A model generated the notes under the pieces. The model was not told the DNA's origin. It did no database searches and saw nothing but the letters and a program-made list of their open reading frames with translations. The translations under genes and the position numbers were made by a program. From Paenibacillus silagei (GTDB taxonomy: Bacteria > Bacillota > Bacilli > Paenibacillales > Paenibacillaceae), in the NCBI RefSeq assembly GCF_017874735.1, contig NZ_JAGGLV010000019.1, positions 85,740 to 149,739 of the forward strand: a DNA stretch of 64,000 nucleotides, written 5' to 3'. Each line of letters begins with the position of its first letter. Positions within the stretch are counted from its first letter, which is position 1. Below are positions 26,110 through 34,609 of the stretch, piece by piece.

Positions 26110-28137
26110 TTATTGAAACTTCTCGATCTCACTGCGCAATTCGCTCATCAGCTGGTTGAGGGATTCGGCTGAGGTGACAACCTGGCCCATCAGATTCCGC
26201 TGCTCGGTGGAGGCCTCCGCCACCATCTCGGCGCTCTCGGCAGAATCTCTGGCAATAATCAGCATATCGGAGATGGAGGCCGTAATCTCCTCTGTCCCGG
26301 CAGACATCTGCTCATTGACGGCAGAGACGTCCTGGATCTGAACCGATACCTCACGGATGGACGAGCGGATATGGTCGAAGGAGGTGCCTACATTCTGCAT
26401 TTTACCCATCCCGTCTCCGATCTCAGCAATGCTCTTCTCCATAGAGACCTCGGCCGCTCTGGTGGATTCCTGAATTTGACGGATCAGCTCCACAATATTC
26501 ACAATGGCGCTGTTCGTGCGCTCCGCCAGCTTTTTCACTTCATTCGCCACCACGCCGAACCCGCGCCCGTGCTCGCCTGCTCTGGCCGCTTCAATCGACG
26601 CATTGAGCGATAACAGCCCCGTCTGATTGGAGATTTCGGAGATTACGTCAACAATCTGGCCAATTTGTTCGGATTGCCCGCTCAGATTGCTTATCAGGGC
26701 CGAGGTCTCCTCCGCAGCGCCGCTGATGACAGTCATCTGCTTAAGTGTGGATTGAATCTCCACGTATCCGTTCTCGACCTCAGTGCTGACTGTCTCTGCC
26801 TGGTCGGACACATTAACGGAGGATTCCGCAATCCGCTGCAGCCCGATCGCCATCTCCTCCGTAGCTCTGGCCGCCTGCTCCGAGCCCTTGAACTGCTCGC
26901 CCATGCCCTGGGCGACTTCCTGGACGACCGTCTCAATCTCTGCCGATGTATTCGAGGTCTGACTGGCGTATTTCAGCACGCTTTCTGCCGAGATAGCAAC
27001 CTGCGCCACGGTAGCATCGATTTTGCCGACAATGCCGGACAATGATCCGATCATATCATTAATGCTCTGGCTCATCTGGCCGATCTCATCACCCGAGCGC
27101 ACGGTCACCCGTTCGCTGAGATGGCCGTCCGCTACTTTCTTCATCACCCCGGAGATCGCCACAATCGGCTTCACAATCAGACGGGTCAGAGACAAGGCCA
27201 AGGCAACGACCGCCAGAATGATGATTGCAATGAACAATGTGGATATCCGCTGGGCTGAGGTGACTTTGGCGGTAATCTCGCTTTTGGGAACCGTAATCAG
27301 CAGCTTCCAGTCTGTGCCCGGGACGGTACGGAAATAGGTAATCACCTGCTTGCCGTCCTCTCCCTTATAAACTTCCGAGCCTGCTTCCTTGCCGAGAATA
27401 TGCTCTACGGCCTGCTTCATCTCTGTGGTCTTCGCGTAATCCGCGATATTCTTGCCGATCCGCTCGGTCTCGGAGTAGGCGTAATAATCACCCTTGCCAG
27501 AGATCACATATCCGTAGCCTGTATCGCCCACGTGGATGTTTTTGCCCATCTCCATCAGAATGTCCGGTGTCACCGAGAAGGCGATACCGCCGCCAAACTG
27601 CTTGTCCTTGTCCACGACCGGAACGAATACCGGGATAATATATTTACTGAGCTGTTCCAGATAAGACATCTCCGCTACCGCCGGAGCAAGACTCTCCTTG
27701 GCCTGCAGGAAATATGCCGATTGGCCCACATCCGCCGTAAGCTTAAGGGAATTGGCCAGAATGCCCTGCTTGTTAATGACGCTGTAGCCTTCGGACTGAG
27801 TATCGCTCTCTTCGAGTACCTTGACCACAGGAAAAATAGTATCCGGTCTTGAGGTATCGAATTCAGGATGCTGCGCAATCAGCTCCTGGACCGCAGATGT
27901 CCGCGTATTCAGCCACTCTACGATGCGTGTAGTGTTCATCTCCAGAATATTCTGGGCGAGCTCCTCGCTATCGTCTCTGGTGACACCCCCGAAGTACTGC
28001 ATGAAAAAAATCGTGACGCCGAGCAGAGGTACAATAGCAATTGCCAAAATAACAAGCGAATACTTGCTTTGCAGCGATAATGATTTTCCGTTCTTTGCAT
28101 TCATTTTCAATTTTGACCGTACACTTCCCTCATTCAC
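26110..28137 (-). CDS. Methyl-accepting chemotaxis protein
   Basis: 675 residues. TM1 at about 24-46 (YSLVILAIAIVPLLGVTIFF); extracellular double-Cache sensor to about residue 290 (GYVISGKGDYYAYSETERIG, VPGTDWKLLITVPKSE); TM2 at about 300-322; HAMP (VKPIVAISGVMKKVADGHLSERV); then the signalling domain with the hairpin tip EISNQTGLLSLNASIEAARA and GRGFGVVANEVKKLAERT. It couples a ligand to CheA/CheW; ligand unknown. Start GTG 28137 has GGGGGA upstream. No other chemotaxis gene is nearby. Confidence 0.95.
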   Translation of the reverse strand: MNEGSVRSKLKMNAKNGKSLSLQSKYSLVILAIAIVPLLGVTIFFMQYFGGVTRDDSEELAQNILEMNTTRIVEWLNTRTSAVQELIAQHPEFDTSRPDTIFPVVKVLEESDTQSEGYSVINKQGILANSLKLTADVGQSAYFLQAKESLAPAVAEMSYLEQLSKYIIPVFVPVVDKDKQFGGGIAFSVTPDILMEMGKNIHVGDTGYGYVISGKGDYYAYSETERIGKNIADYAKTTEMKQAVEHILGKEAGSEVYKGEDGKQVITYFRTVPGTDWKLLITVPKSEITAKVTSAQRISTLFIAIIILAVVALALSLTRLIVKPIVAISGVMKKVADGHLSERVTVRSGDEIGQMSQSINDMIGSLSGIVGKIDATVAQVAISAESVLKYASQTSNTSAEIETVVQEVAQGMGEQFKGSEQAARATEEMAIGLQRIAESSVNVSDQAETVSTEVENGYVEIQSTLKQMTVISGAAEETSALISNLSGQSEQIGQIVDVISEISNQTGLLSLNASIEAARAGEHGRGFGVVANEVKKLAERTNSAIVNIVELIRQIQESTRAAEVSMEKSIAEIGDGMGKMQNVGTSFDHIRSSIREVSVQIQDVSAVNEQMSAGTEEITASISDMLIIARDSAESAEMVAEASTEQRNLMGQVVTSAESLNQLMSELRSEIEKFQ

Positions 28138-28240
28138 CGCAAAATCCCCCTAGAAACCCATTCTGGTCTTCCATATGCTGTAAATATGTATATTGATATA
28201 TCGGCATAAATAGACAAAAAACATTATACATACAATAAAA

Positions 28241-28281
28241 ATAAGCCTTAAGACCCAAAAATTAGGATCATTAAGGCTTAT
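28241..28281 (-). terminator. Terminator of the zinc/cadmium ATPase gene
   Basis: ATAAGCCTTAA / TTAAGGCTTAT, perfect 11-bp arms, followed on the minus strand by a T-rich run. Confidence 0.82.
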
Positions 28282-28321
28282 ACTTTTCATAATTATTTCA
28301 TTATCGATTCATCTTACACGA

Positions 28322-30658
28322 TTATACCGATTTCGGCGGCTGTAAGGCGCGCATGCTGTTCAGTACAGCGAGTACAGTAACTCCGACATCTGAGAATACG
28401 GCCTCCCACATCGTGGCAATTCCGAACGCTCCCAGCAGCAGGAAGACCGCTTTGACTCCCAGCGCAAAAGCAATGTTCTGCCAGACAATGGTCCGCGTCC
28501 GTTTGGCGATCCCGATGGCGGAAGCGATTTTGGAAGGCTCATCCGTCATGATTACAATATCCGCTGCTTCAATGGCCGCATCCGAGCCAAGTCCGCCCAT
28601 GGCAATCCCGACATCCGCTCTGGCCAGCACCGGAGTATCATTAATCCCGTCCCCGACAAAAATGATCTTCTCCTTCGGTCCCTTTTCCCGCTCCAGCTGT
28701 TCAATCGCTGCGACCTTATCTCCCGGCAGCAGCTCAGCATGAATCTCCTGAATGCCCAGCTGTCTGCCGACAGACTCGGCTACCGGAGCGGCGTCACCCG
28801 TCAGCATAACCGTCTTGCGGATTCCCAGTGCATTCAGAGCCTGAATGGCCTTAAGCGAATCGTCCTTCACTTCATCTGCAATGACGAGATAGCCTGCGTA
28901 GCGCTTATCTACAGCAATATGAACGATCGTCCCGTACTCCTGCGGAGTTACGCTGGCAATCCCTTCACGCTCCATCAGCCGCGCATTCCCGGCCAGCACT
29001 GCCTTCCCCTCCACGGTAACTGCGATGCCGTGGCCGGAAATTTCGTTATAGCCGGTAATGGCTTCACCCGGAATAGCTTCGCCATAGGCTGCACGGATGG
29101 ATTCCGCAATCGGATGGCCGGAGTGGCTCTCCGCATAAGCCGCTACCCGCAGCAGCTCCTGCTCTGTGAAGCCTTCCGCCGGAACATTGCCGGTTACCGT
29201 GAACTGGCCTTTGGTCAAGGTTCCTGTCTTATCGAACACAACGATCTTCACATCATTCAAGGCTTCCAGATAGTTGCTGCCCTTCACCAGAATCCCGTTC
29301 TTCGACGCGGCACCGATCCCGCCGAAGAACCCGAGGGGAATCGACACGACCAGCGCACAAGGGCATGAGATAACGAGGAAGACCAGTGCACGGTAGATCC
29401 AGTCGGAGAAGGTGGCTCCGCTCAGAATCAGCGGCGGAACCACGGCCAGCAGCAGCGCTGTTATGACTACGACCGGCGTATAGGCACGGGCGAATTTGGT
29501 GATGAAATTCTCTGTCTTTGCTTTGTTATTCGTAGCATTCTGGACCAGCTCCAGAATCTGCGAGACTGCCGATTCACCGAAGTCCTTGGTCACTTCAATG
29601 GTAATCACACCATTGCGGTTAATGAATCCGCTGAGTACCTGGCTGCCCGGCTGAGTAGAACGGGGAACGGATTCTCCGGTCAGTGCCGAGGTATCCATCA
29701 TCGCGCTGCCCTCCAGAATAATCCCGTCCAGCGGAACCTTCTCACCGGGCTTAACTACGATGCTGTCTCCTACTCTAACCTCTTCGGGGGACACCTTCCG
29801 CAGATTACTGCCTTCCTTCAGATAGGCGAACTCCGGCCGGATATCCATCAGCGCTGTGATTGAACGGCGTGAACGGTTCACCGCCATTCCCTGGAACAGC
29901 TCACCTACCTGATAGAAGAGCATAACCGCAACGCCTTCAGGATATTCGCCGATGGCGAAGGCGCCGATGGTCGCAAGGGCCATCAGGAAGTTCTCATCGA
30001 ACACCTGGCCCCTTACAATATTCCGGGCAGCGGCGAGGACGACCTCTCCGCCGACAATCAGATAAGCTGCCAGGAAGATCAGCAGCTCGGTGATCCCGCT
30101 GACCGGCAGGAACATGCCGGCCGCAGCCAGAATGGCACCGCCGCCCAGCCGCATCAGGATGCGGCGCGTATCGCCCTCCCCATGCTCATGGCTGTGTCCG
30201 TGGCCATGTGAATCCTCCTTGCTGTGGCTATGCTCAGCAGCATGTGAATGCGGGTGCCCCTCTTCATGGGAATGTCCTTCTCCATGGGCATGCTCATGAC
30301 CGTGCGCTTCACTGTGGGTATGAACATGGCCCTGTCCTTGAACCGCTGCGCCGCGTACCTGAGCTGCCCCCTCCGCAGACAACGGCTTCTTGACCGCACG
30401 CGAAGCTCGAACCGCCCGCGGCTTCACATGCGGCTCCAGCTTGGTTACCGTATGCTCAGCCTGCTTCGCGATCTCATCTGCAGCAGCAGCTGTTGTCTCC
30501 AGTGTCATGGTCTTCGTCGCGAAGTTGACGGAGCAGGAGGACACGCCTTCAATCTTCTTGACCTTATTCTCGATTTTCATAGCGCAGTTCGCGCAGTCCA
30601 GCCCATCCAGGACCCACTTGCGCTTCACATTGTCTTCTACCGTACTCAAATGACTCAT
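28322..30658 (-). CDS. Zn/Cd/Pb-type heavy-metal P-type ATPase
   Basis: 778 residues. An N-terminal HMA domain has LDGLDCANCAMKIE (CxxC); a long His-rich segment (about 110-170, HxH runs) follows; then eight membrane helices with CPC in VISCPCALVVSIP, phosphorylation site DKTGTLTKG, and GDGINDTPVLARADVGIAMG. CPC with the DCANC HMA and His-rich linker points to the Zn2+/Cd2+/Pb2+ (CadA/ZntA) group rather than copper. The start is either ATG 30658, which abuts the GGGAG site, or TTG 30649, which is 9 nt from it. It exports metal and is divergent from a CDF exporter. Confidence 0.93.
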   Translation of the reverse strand: MSHLSTVEDNVKRKWVLDGLDCANCAMKIENKVKKIEGVSSCSVNFATKTMTLETTAAAADEIAKQAEHTVTKLEPHVKPRAVRASRAVKKPLSAEGAAQVRGAAVQGQGHVHTHSEAHGHEHAHGEGHSHEEGHPHSHAAEHSHSKEDSHGHGHSHEHGEGDTRRILMRLGGGAILAAAGMFLPVSGITELLIFLAAYLIVGGEVVLAAARNIVRGQVFDENFLMALATIGAFAIGEYPEGVAVMLFYQVGELFQGMAVNRSRRSITALMDIRPEFAYLKEGSNLRKVSPEEVRVGDSIVVKPGEKVPLDGIILEGSAMMDTSALTGESVPRSTQPGSQVLSGFINRNGVITIEVTKDFGESAVSQILELVQNATNNKAKTENFITKFARAYTPVVVITALLLAVVPPLILSGATFSDWIYRALVFLVISCPCALVVSIPLGFFGGIGAASKNGILVKGSNYLEALNDVKIVVFDKTGTLTKGQFTVTGNVPAEGFTEQELLRVAAYAESHSGHPIAESIRAAYGEAIPGEAITGYNEISGHGIAVTVEGKAVLAGNARLMEREGIASVTPQEYGTIVHIAVDKRYAGYLVIADEVKDDSLKAIQALNALGIRKTVMLTGDAAPVAESVGRQLGIQEIHAELLPGDKVAAIEQLEREKGPKEKIIFVGDGINDTPVLARADVGIAMGGLGSDAAIEAADIVIMTDEPSKIASAIGIAKRTRTIVWQNIAFALGVKAVFLLLGAFGIATMWEAVFSDVGVTVLAVLNSMRALQPPKSV

Positions 30659-30677
30659 CTCCCTTGATCGTCCCTAT

Positions 30678-30697
30678 ATATGAGTATTTGTTCATAT
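30678..30697. promoter_or_regulatory. ArsR/CzrA-type operator, ATPase side
   Basis: ATATGA-GTATTTG-TTCATAT, the 12-2-12-like inverted repeat of ArsR/SmtB-family zinc sensors. It lies between the promoter and start codon of the ATPase gene. Confidence 0.78.
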
Positions 30698-30711
30698 GTT
30701 AACTTACACCT

Positions 30712-30741
30712 ATTATATTCCCCTGAATCATGCAGTGTCAA
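30712..30741 (-). promoter_or_regulatory. Promoter of the P-type ATPase gene
   Basis: -35 TTGACA (30736-30741), 18-nt spacer, -10 TATAAT (30712-30717); both hexamers are perfect consensus. Confidence 0.85.
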
Positions 30742-30841
30742 TGCATTCAGCCCACAGATTGTGGCTAATTATGTACTGTGAAGAATCTGGATGCCGATGG
30801 AGTTATTTTGGACAAACTATTCTTCATCTACATAAAAAAGC

Positions 30842-30870
30842 TTGTAATTTGTCTGAGCTGGCCATAATAT
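30842..30870 (+). promoter_or_regulatory. Likely promoter of the CDF exporter gene
   Basis: TTGTAA (30842-30847), 17-nt spacer, TAATAT (30865-30870). The operator starts at the -10 element. Confidence 0.6.
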
Positions 30871-30899
30871 TAACATATGAGCAATAATTCATATGTTAA
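30870..30899. promoter_or_regulatory. ArsR/CzrA-type operator, CDF side
   Basis: TTAACATATGA-N8-TCATATGTTAA: perfect 11-bp arms. It shares ATATGA...TTCATAT with the site at 30678, so one sensor probably controls both genes. Confidence 0.85.
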
Positions 30900-30919
30900 C
30901 TGAAAAGAGGTCCTATCTA

Positions 30920-31906
30920 ATGAACAATTCCAAAACCGATTCACACACTCATTCGCATGCTGGAACACACACTCATTCGCACGCTGGCGGGCATTCGCAT
31001 TCCCACGCCCACTCCCATTCACATGCGCATTCCCACGCACCGGATAATAAGAAAGGCCTGCTGATCGCCTTAATTATCACCGGCGGTATTATGTTCCTTG
31101 AATTCTTCGGCGGCCTGTTCACCGGGAGCCTGGCTCTCTTGTCCGACTCGGGGCATATGCTCAGCGATACCGCCTCCCTTGCCCTTAGCCTTGTGGCCAT
31201 GATTATCGCGGTGAAACCGGCATCCTCCAAGAACTCCTACGGCTTCCACCGGTTTGAGATTATGGCGGCTTTGTTCAACGGGGTGACCCTGTTTGTAATC
31301 TCCGGATTCATTATGTATGAAGCCTTCCAACGCTTCTCCGCCCCTCCGGTGGTAGCCAGCGGAACGATGATGCTGATTGCCAGTGTCGGACTGCTGGCCA
31401 ACCTCGTCAGCGCCTGGTCACTGATGCGCAAAAGCGGGGCTAAAGACAATATCAATATCCGCAGCGCTTACCTGCATGTAATCAGCGATGCTCTCGGCTC
31501 CGTCGGCGCGCTGGCGGCTGGACTGATTATGAACCTGTTCTCCTGGTATGTGGCAGACCCTATCATCAGTGTGCTGGTCGCCCTGCTCATCCTGCGCAGC
31601 GCCTGGGGCGTCATCAAGCAGGCCTTCCATATCCTTATGGAAGGAACTCCGCTTAGCGTGAATGCCGAAGAGGTCGAAAAGGCGCTACTTCAAATTGAAG
31701 GGGTTCAGGATGTGCATGACCTGCATATCTGGACCATCACCTCCGGCCTGGATGCTCTCAGCGGTCATCTGCTGATCAAAGACGGGGTGAATACGGAGCA
31801 GGTGCTGCAGCAGGCACTTAAATTAGTGGAAGAGAATTTCGGCATCCAGCACTCCACACTGCAAATTGAGAATTCTGCTGTGAAGCACGGTCACCTTCCG
31901 GTCTGA
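30920..31906 (+). CDS. czcD: CDF-family zinc/cobalt/cadmium exporter (CzcD/ZitB-like)
   Basis: 328 residues from ATG 30920 (AAGAGG site). A His-rich tail (HSHAGTHTHSHAGGHSH type) covers about residues 8-40. Six membrane helices follow with metal-site motifs LLSDSGHMLSDTASL in helix 2 and HVISDALGSVGAL in helix 5 (HxxxD and DxxxD type), then the cytosolic ferredoxin-like domain with VQDVHDLHIWTI. It exports divalent metal by proton antiport. Divergent from the P-type ATPase, with an ArsR-type site overlapping its promoter. Confidence 0.93.
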   Translation: MNNSKTDSHTHSHAGTHTHSHAGGHSHSHAHSHSHAHSHAPDNKKGLLIALIITGGIMFLEFFGGLFTGSLALLSDSGHMLSDTASLALSLVAMIIAVKPASSKNSYGFHRFEIMAALFNGVTLFVISGFIMYEAFQRFSAPPVVASGTMMLIASVGLLANLVSAWSLMRKSGAKDNINIRSAYLHVISDALGSVGALAAGLIMNLFSWYVADPIISVLVALLILRSAWGVIKQAFHILMEGTPLSVNAEEVEKALLQIEGVQDVHDLHIWTITSGLDALSGHLLIKDGVNTEQVLQQALKLVEENFGIQHSTLQIENSAVKHGHLPV

Positions 31907-31978
31907 GGAAGAAGGGGAAGCGGGTAAGGGAGAATGAGGGAGTCCGAGGAAAATCTAACGATTCTGTATGCCCGCAGA

Positions 31979-32205
31979 ATGTATGCTGTTTTCCACATAT
32001 ATTCGGCCACTTGCCCTCACAACGACCGATTGTATGCTGTTTTCCACATATATTCGAACCACTTGCCCTCACAACGACCGATTGTATGCTGTTTTCCACA
32101 TATATTCGAACCACTTGCCCTTACAACGACCGATTGTATGCTGTTTTCCACATATATTTCGAACACATACCCTCGCGCTGGAACATGTATTCGGTTTATC
32201 TCACA
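31979..32205 (+). repeat. Tandem hairpin array C (4 units plus a degenerate fifth, 52-bp step)
   Basis: Units TGTATGCTGTTTTCCACATA followed by TATTCGAACCACTTGCCCTC and ACAACGACCGAT. The hairpin is TGTATG...CATATA with one G-T pair. Between the convergent CDF and ArsR-type genes. Confidence 0.93.
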
Positions 32206-32216
32206 TCATAATTTAT

Positions 32217-32262
32217 AAAAGGGCTGCCCCAAGCCATTACCCGGCGTTGGGACAGCCCTTTT
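32217..32262. terminator. Bidirectional terminator
   Basis: AAAAGGGCTGCCCCAA / TTGGGACAGCCCTTTT, downstream of the ArsR-type gene on the minus strand. Confidence 0.88.
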
Positions 32263-32276
32263 GCTGTCAGGACAAT

Positions 32277-32642
32277 CTATTCATGCCGGATATGCTCATG
32301 GGTCTGCAGGAAAATCTGCTCCACATGTGCATCATTCAGCGAATAATATACGGTCTTGCCTTCCTTGCGGCGCTTCACAATCCGCAGATTGCGCAGATAG
32401 CGGAGCTGATGGGAGACTGCCGATTGTCCCATATCCAGTATAGAGGACAAGTCATGCACACACAGCTCCTGCTGGGATAATGCGTAGATCAGCCGAACTC
32501 TTGTCGGATCACCCAGTGCCTTAAACATTTCTGCCATCTTATCTGTGATCTCACGGTCCGGCAGAATCAAGGCCATCGATTCCGGTTCCAGTTCGGAACC
32601 ATTACAGGTGTTGTCGCATTCTTCAAGTGCCGCTGGTTCCAT
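32277..32642 (-). CDS. ArsR/SmtB-family zinc-type metal sensor (CzrA-like)
   Basis: 121 residues from ATG 32642, which has GGAGGAGG at good spacing; upstream GTG 32678 and ATG 32660 are weaker. The winged helix contains ELCVHDLSSILDMGQSAVSHQLRYL. The C-terminal helix has D-x-H-x10-H-x2-H (Asp104, His106, His117, His120), exactly the CzrA/SmtB alpha5 zinc site. N-terminal Cys9 and Cys13 plus Cys61 in ELCV also recall the alpha3N site of CadC-type sensors. It probably derepresses the ATPase and CDF genes when zinc (or cadmium) rises. Monocistronic. Confidence 0.92.
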   Translation of the reverse strand: MEPAALEECDNTCNGSELEPESMALILPDREITDKMAEMFKALGDPTRVRLIYALSQQELCVHDLSSILDMGQSAVSHQLRYLRNLRIVKRRKEGKTVYYSLNDAHVEQIFLQTHEHIRHE

Positions 32643-32678
32643 GCTCCCGCCCTCCTCCATATGCTCATCCGGTGTCAC

Positions 32679-33152
32679 CGGCGCTTAATAGTATCTTCTA
32701 CGATTAATTATAGAAAAAATGGCGTCCAATGTCCATTGAGAAGAAAATACGGGAGGGAATTCATTCAAACATGCGGCGATGTATAGCTTATCCATCAGCG
32801 AGATCAGCTAGTATGATCAGTTTCGTTCGGGTTCGCTTCGAACATTCAGTGATCATTCAGTGATAGTTGTAGTCTGTACATCTAAAAACCCCGAAAAGAA
32901 AGGTTTTCCTCTTCTAACTGTAGTCTGTACAACTAAATCTGCCCGAATGGGTGAGAATCCGGTACAGATGGATTTTTAAATGTACGAAGTGCAACTAAAC
33001 CACTCCTAGGCCATATATCAGGTGATTTAGTTGTACAGAGTGCATTTAAGCATACCTCGTATACCTTAATCGCATGCGTAAATCGTACGTGAACCCTAAC
33101 ATGTGATTAGTTTTAACATTTCCCTCCAGCCGCATTCCGATACCTGCTAACC
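32679..33152. other. 474-nt intergenic region
   Basis: Holds the second copy of the 185-bp repeat (32866-33050); flanks show no coding signal. Confidence 0.6.
32866..33050. repeat. 185-bp dispersed repeat, copy 2 (TGTAGTYTGTACAACTAAA family)
   Basis: Sub-units at 32868 (TGTAGTCTGTACATCTAAA) and 32919 (TGTAGTCTGTACAACTAAA), 51 bp apart, each with TGTA-GTCTG-TACA. CTGTACAACTAAAT (32925-32938) pairs with ATTTAGTTGTACAG (33025-33038), a perfect 14-bp stem. Same length and order as the copy at 13467. Confidence 0.88.
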
Positions 33153-33890
33153 TTATACCGCCTTACGCCAAAAGGCTATCAAGCCAGCACCCAGGAACAG
33201 AAGCAGGCTGCCCGACACGACAATCATCAGGCTCTCCAGCGGCAGGTTGAAGGCGCCGAACCGTTCTTCGCCGAAGGGGGACATGGCCAGCACCGGCTGT
33301 ACCCATGGATAATAAGGACCGTAGGTGGAGGAGTTCGCAATCAGTATATTGGGAATGGTGAAGCAGACATTCAGCGCAAGCGGGGCGCCGAAGCTGCTCC
33401 AGCCTTGAGATATCGCCAGTTGCAGTGCAGCCAGCGGCTGGCAGGCAAACCAGCCTCCGAACAGGCTGTTCAGCAGCAGCCCCCAGGGAACTCCCCCTTC
33501 TGTACCCCGATACCACCCCACTCCCAGAACCCCTGCAAGAAACAGCAGCTGAACCGCACCCAGCAGCGCTACAATTAATGCATATTTGGCAAAATATACG
33601 GAGGTTCGTGTAACCGGAAGCGCCAGGAGCTGCTTCCAGCCGCCGTCACTATGCTCATTGCGGCAGATTAAAGCAGCGAAGAGTCCAGAGAGTACCGGAA
33701 GAAACAGCAGCGCATGTACCGCTGACATTGTGCTCAGCAGAACCTGCCAGGTTATCACCCTATCCTCTTGCATGTCCGAAAGCGCGCCTATCGGCAGGGA
33801 GATCAGCGGACTGAGCAGGATTAACAGCCAGGTGCGGAACCCGGCTATCTTCATGCACTCCGCAGACATTATTCGCAGAAAAGTCCGCAT
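33153..33890 (-). CDS. ABC-2 type permease (LanG/SpaG-like)
   Basis: 246 residues from ATG 33890, two nt after the previous stop; the longer frame overlaps the neighbour. Six membrane helices; AECMKIAGFRTWLLILLSPLI at the N-terminus and NEHSDGGWKQLLALPVTRTSVYFAKY resemble the paired permease upstream, as in LanE/LanG subunits. Third gene of an ATPase-permease-permease exporter, downstream of the HK/RR genes. Probable role: expelling a lantibiotic or related peptide from the membrane. Confidence 0.85.
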   Translation of the reverse strand: MRTFLRIMSAECMKIAGFRTWLLILLSPLISLPIGALSDMQEDRVITWQVLLSTMSAVHALLFLPVLSGLFAALICRNEHSDGGWKQLLALPVTRTSVYFAKYALIVALLGAVQLLFLAGVLGVGWYRGTEGGVPWGLLLNSLFGGWFACQPLAALQLAISQGWSSFGAPLALNVCFTIPNILIANSSTYGPYYPWVQPVLAMSPFGEERFGAFNLPLESLMIVVSGSLLLFLGAGLIAFWRKAV

Positions 33891-33892
33891 AT

Positions 33893-34609
33893 TCAGTCCA
33901 CATCCTTTCGCGCGAAATGTATGGCTCCAGGCAGGATTACCAGGAGTCCAAGCAACAGGCCGGCTCCGCTGAACAGCCAAGGACGCGGATCACTCCAGGC
34001 TAAGACCGGCCAGGAGAGCGGCATCCATTCCGTGAAGTATACACCGAACGGGCTGACCAGCGACAAGGTCAATCCCACCGATACCGGAAGGGTCTGGTTC
34101 CGGCTGGATAGAGAGAGCCACAGCTGGAGTGCAATGACAGGCATGGCCGCAGCATAAGCGGCGAAGCCTATCCGCAGGACATCTGCAAGCGGTATCGGCT
34201 GAGCGCCGAATCCGAGCAGCAGCCCGAGGACGACTGTTCCTGCCGACAGCAGCAGGCAGGACACGATAAGCAGCAGCAGGCAGAGCAGCAGCTTCGCCAT
34301 GAACACAGCCGTACGGGAGACAGGCAGTGCCAGAAGCTGCTTCCAGGCGCTGGTCTGATGCTCGACATTCGCAATCAGAGAGCAGATCAGTGTGCCTCCA
34401 AGATACAGGGCAATCGGGACGAAGGGTACAACCTCACTGAGCAGGCCACCCCACAGATCCTCCCGGTACTGCCCGCGAAGATAGTCATAACGGAGGCCGA
34501 AATTCAGCCCCTGCATAGCGATAAGACCCAGCGGGCCGAGGAAGGCGAGGAACCAAATGCCTTTGCCGCGGATCTTAAGCCAGTCCGCCGACAGCGCACG
34601 CCACATCAT
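33893..34609 (-). CDS. ABC-2 type permease (LanE/SpaE-like)
   Basis: 238 residues, six membrane helices. MMWRALSADWLKIRGKGIWFLAFLG and VEHQTSAWKQLLALPVSRTAVFMAKL match the LanE/BcrB-like permease pattern and parallel the next gene. GGGGAG precedes the ATG, which overlaps the ATPase stop codon by 4 nt. The two permeases and the ATPase probably form one exporter. Confidence 0.85.
   Translation of the reverse strand: MMWRALSADWLKIRGKGIWFLAFLGPLGLIAMQGLNFGLRYDYLRGQYREDLWGGLLSEVVPFVPIALYLGGTLICSLIANVEHQTSAWKQLLALPVSRTAVFMAKLLLCLLLLIVSCLLLSAGTVVLGLLLGFGAQPIPLADVLRIGFAAYAAAMPVIALQLWLSLSSRNQTLPVSVGLTLSLVSPFGVYFTEWMPLSWPVLAWSDPRPWLFSGAGLLLGLLVILPGAIHFARKDVD

Noticed and set aside
31818..32480. Frames over array C
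   Set aside because: Repeat artefact that also overlaps the CDF or ArsR-type genes on the opposite strand.
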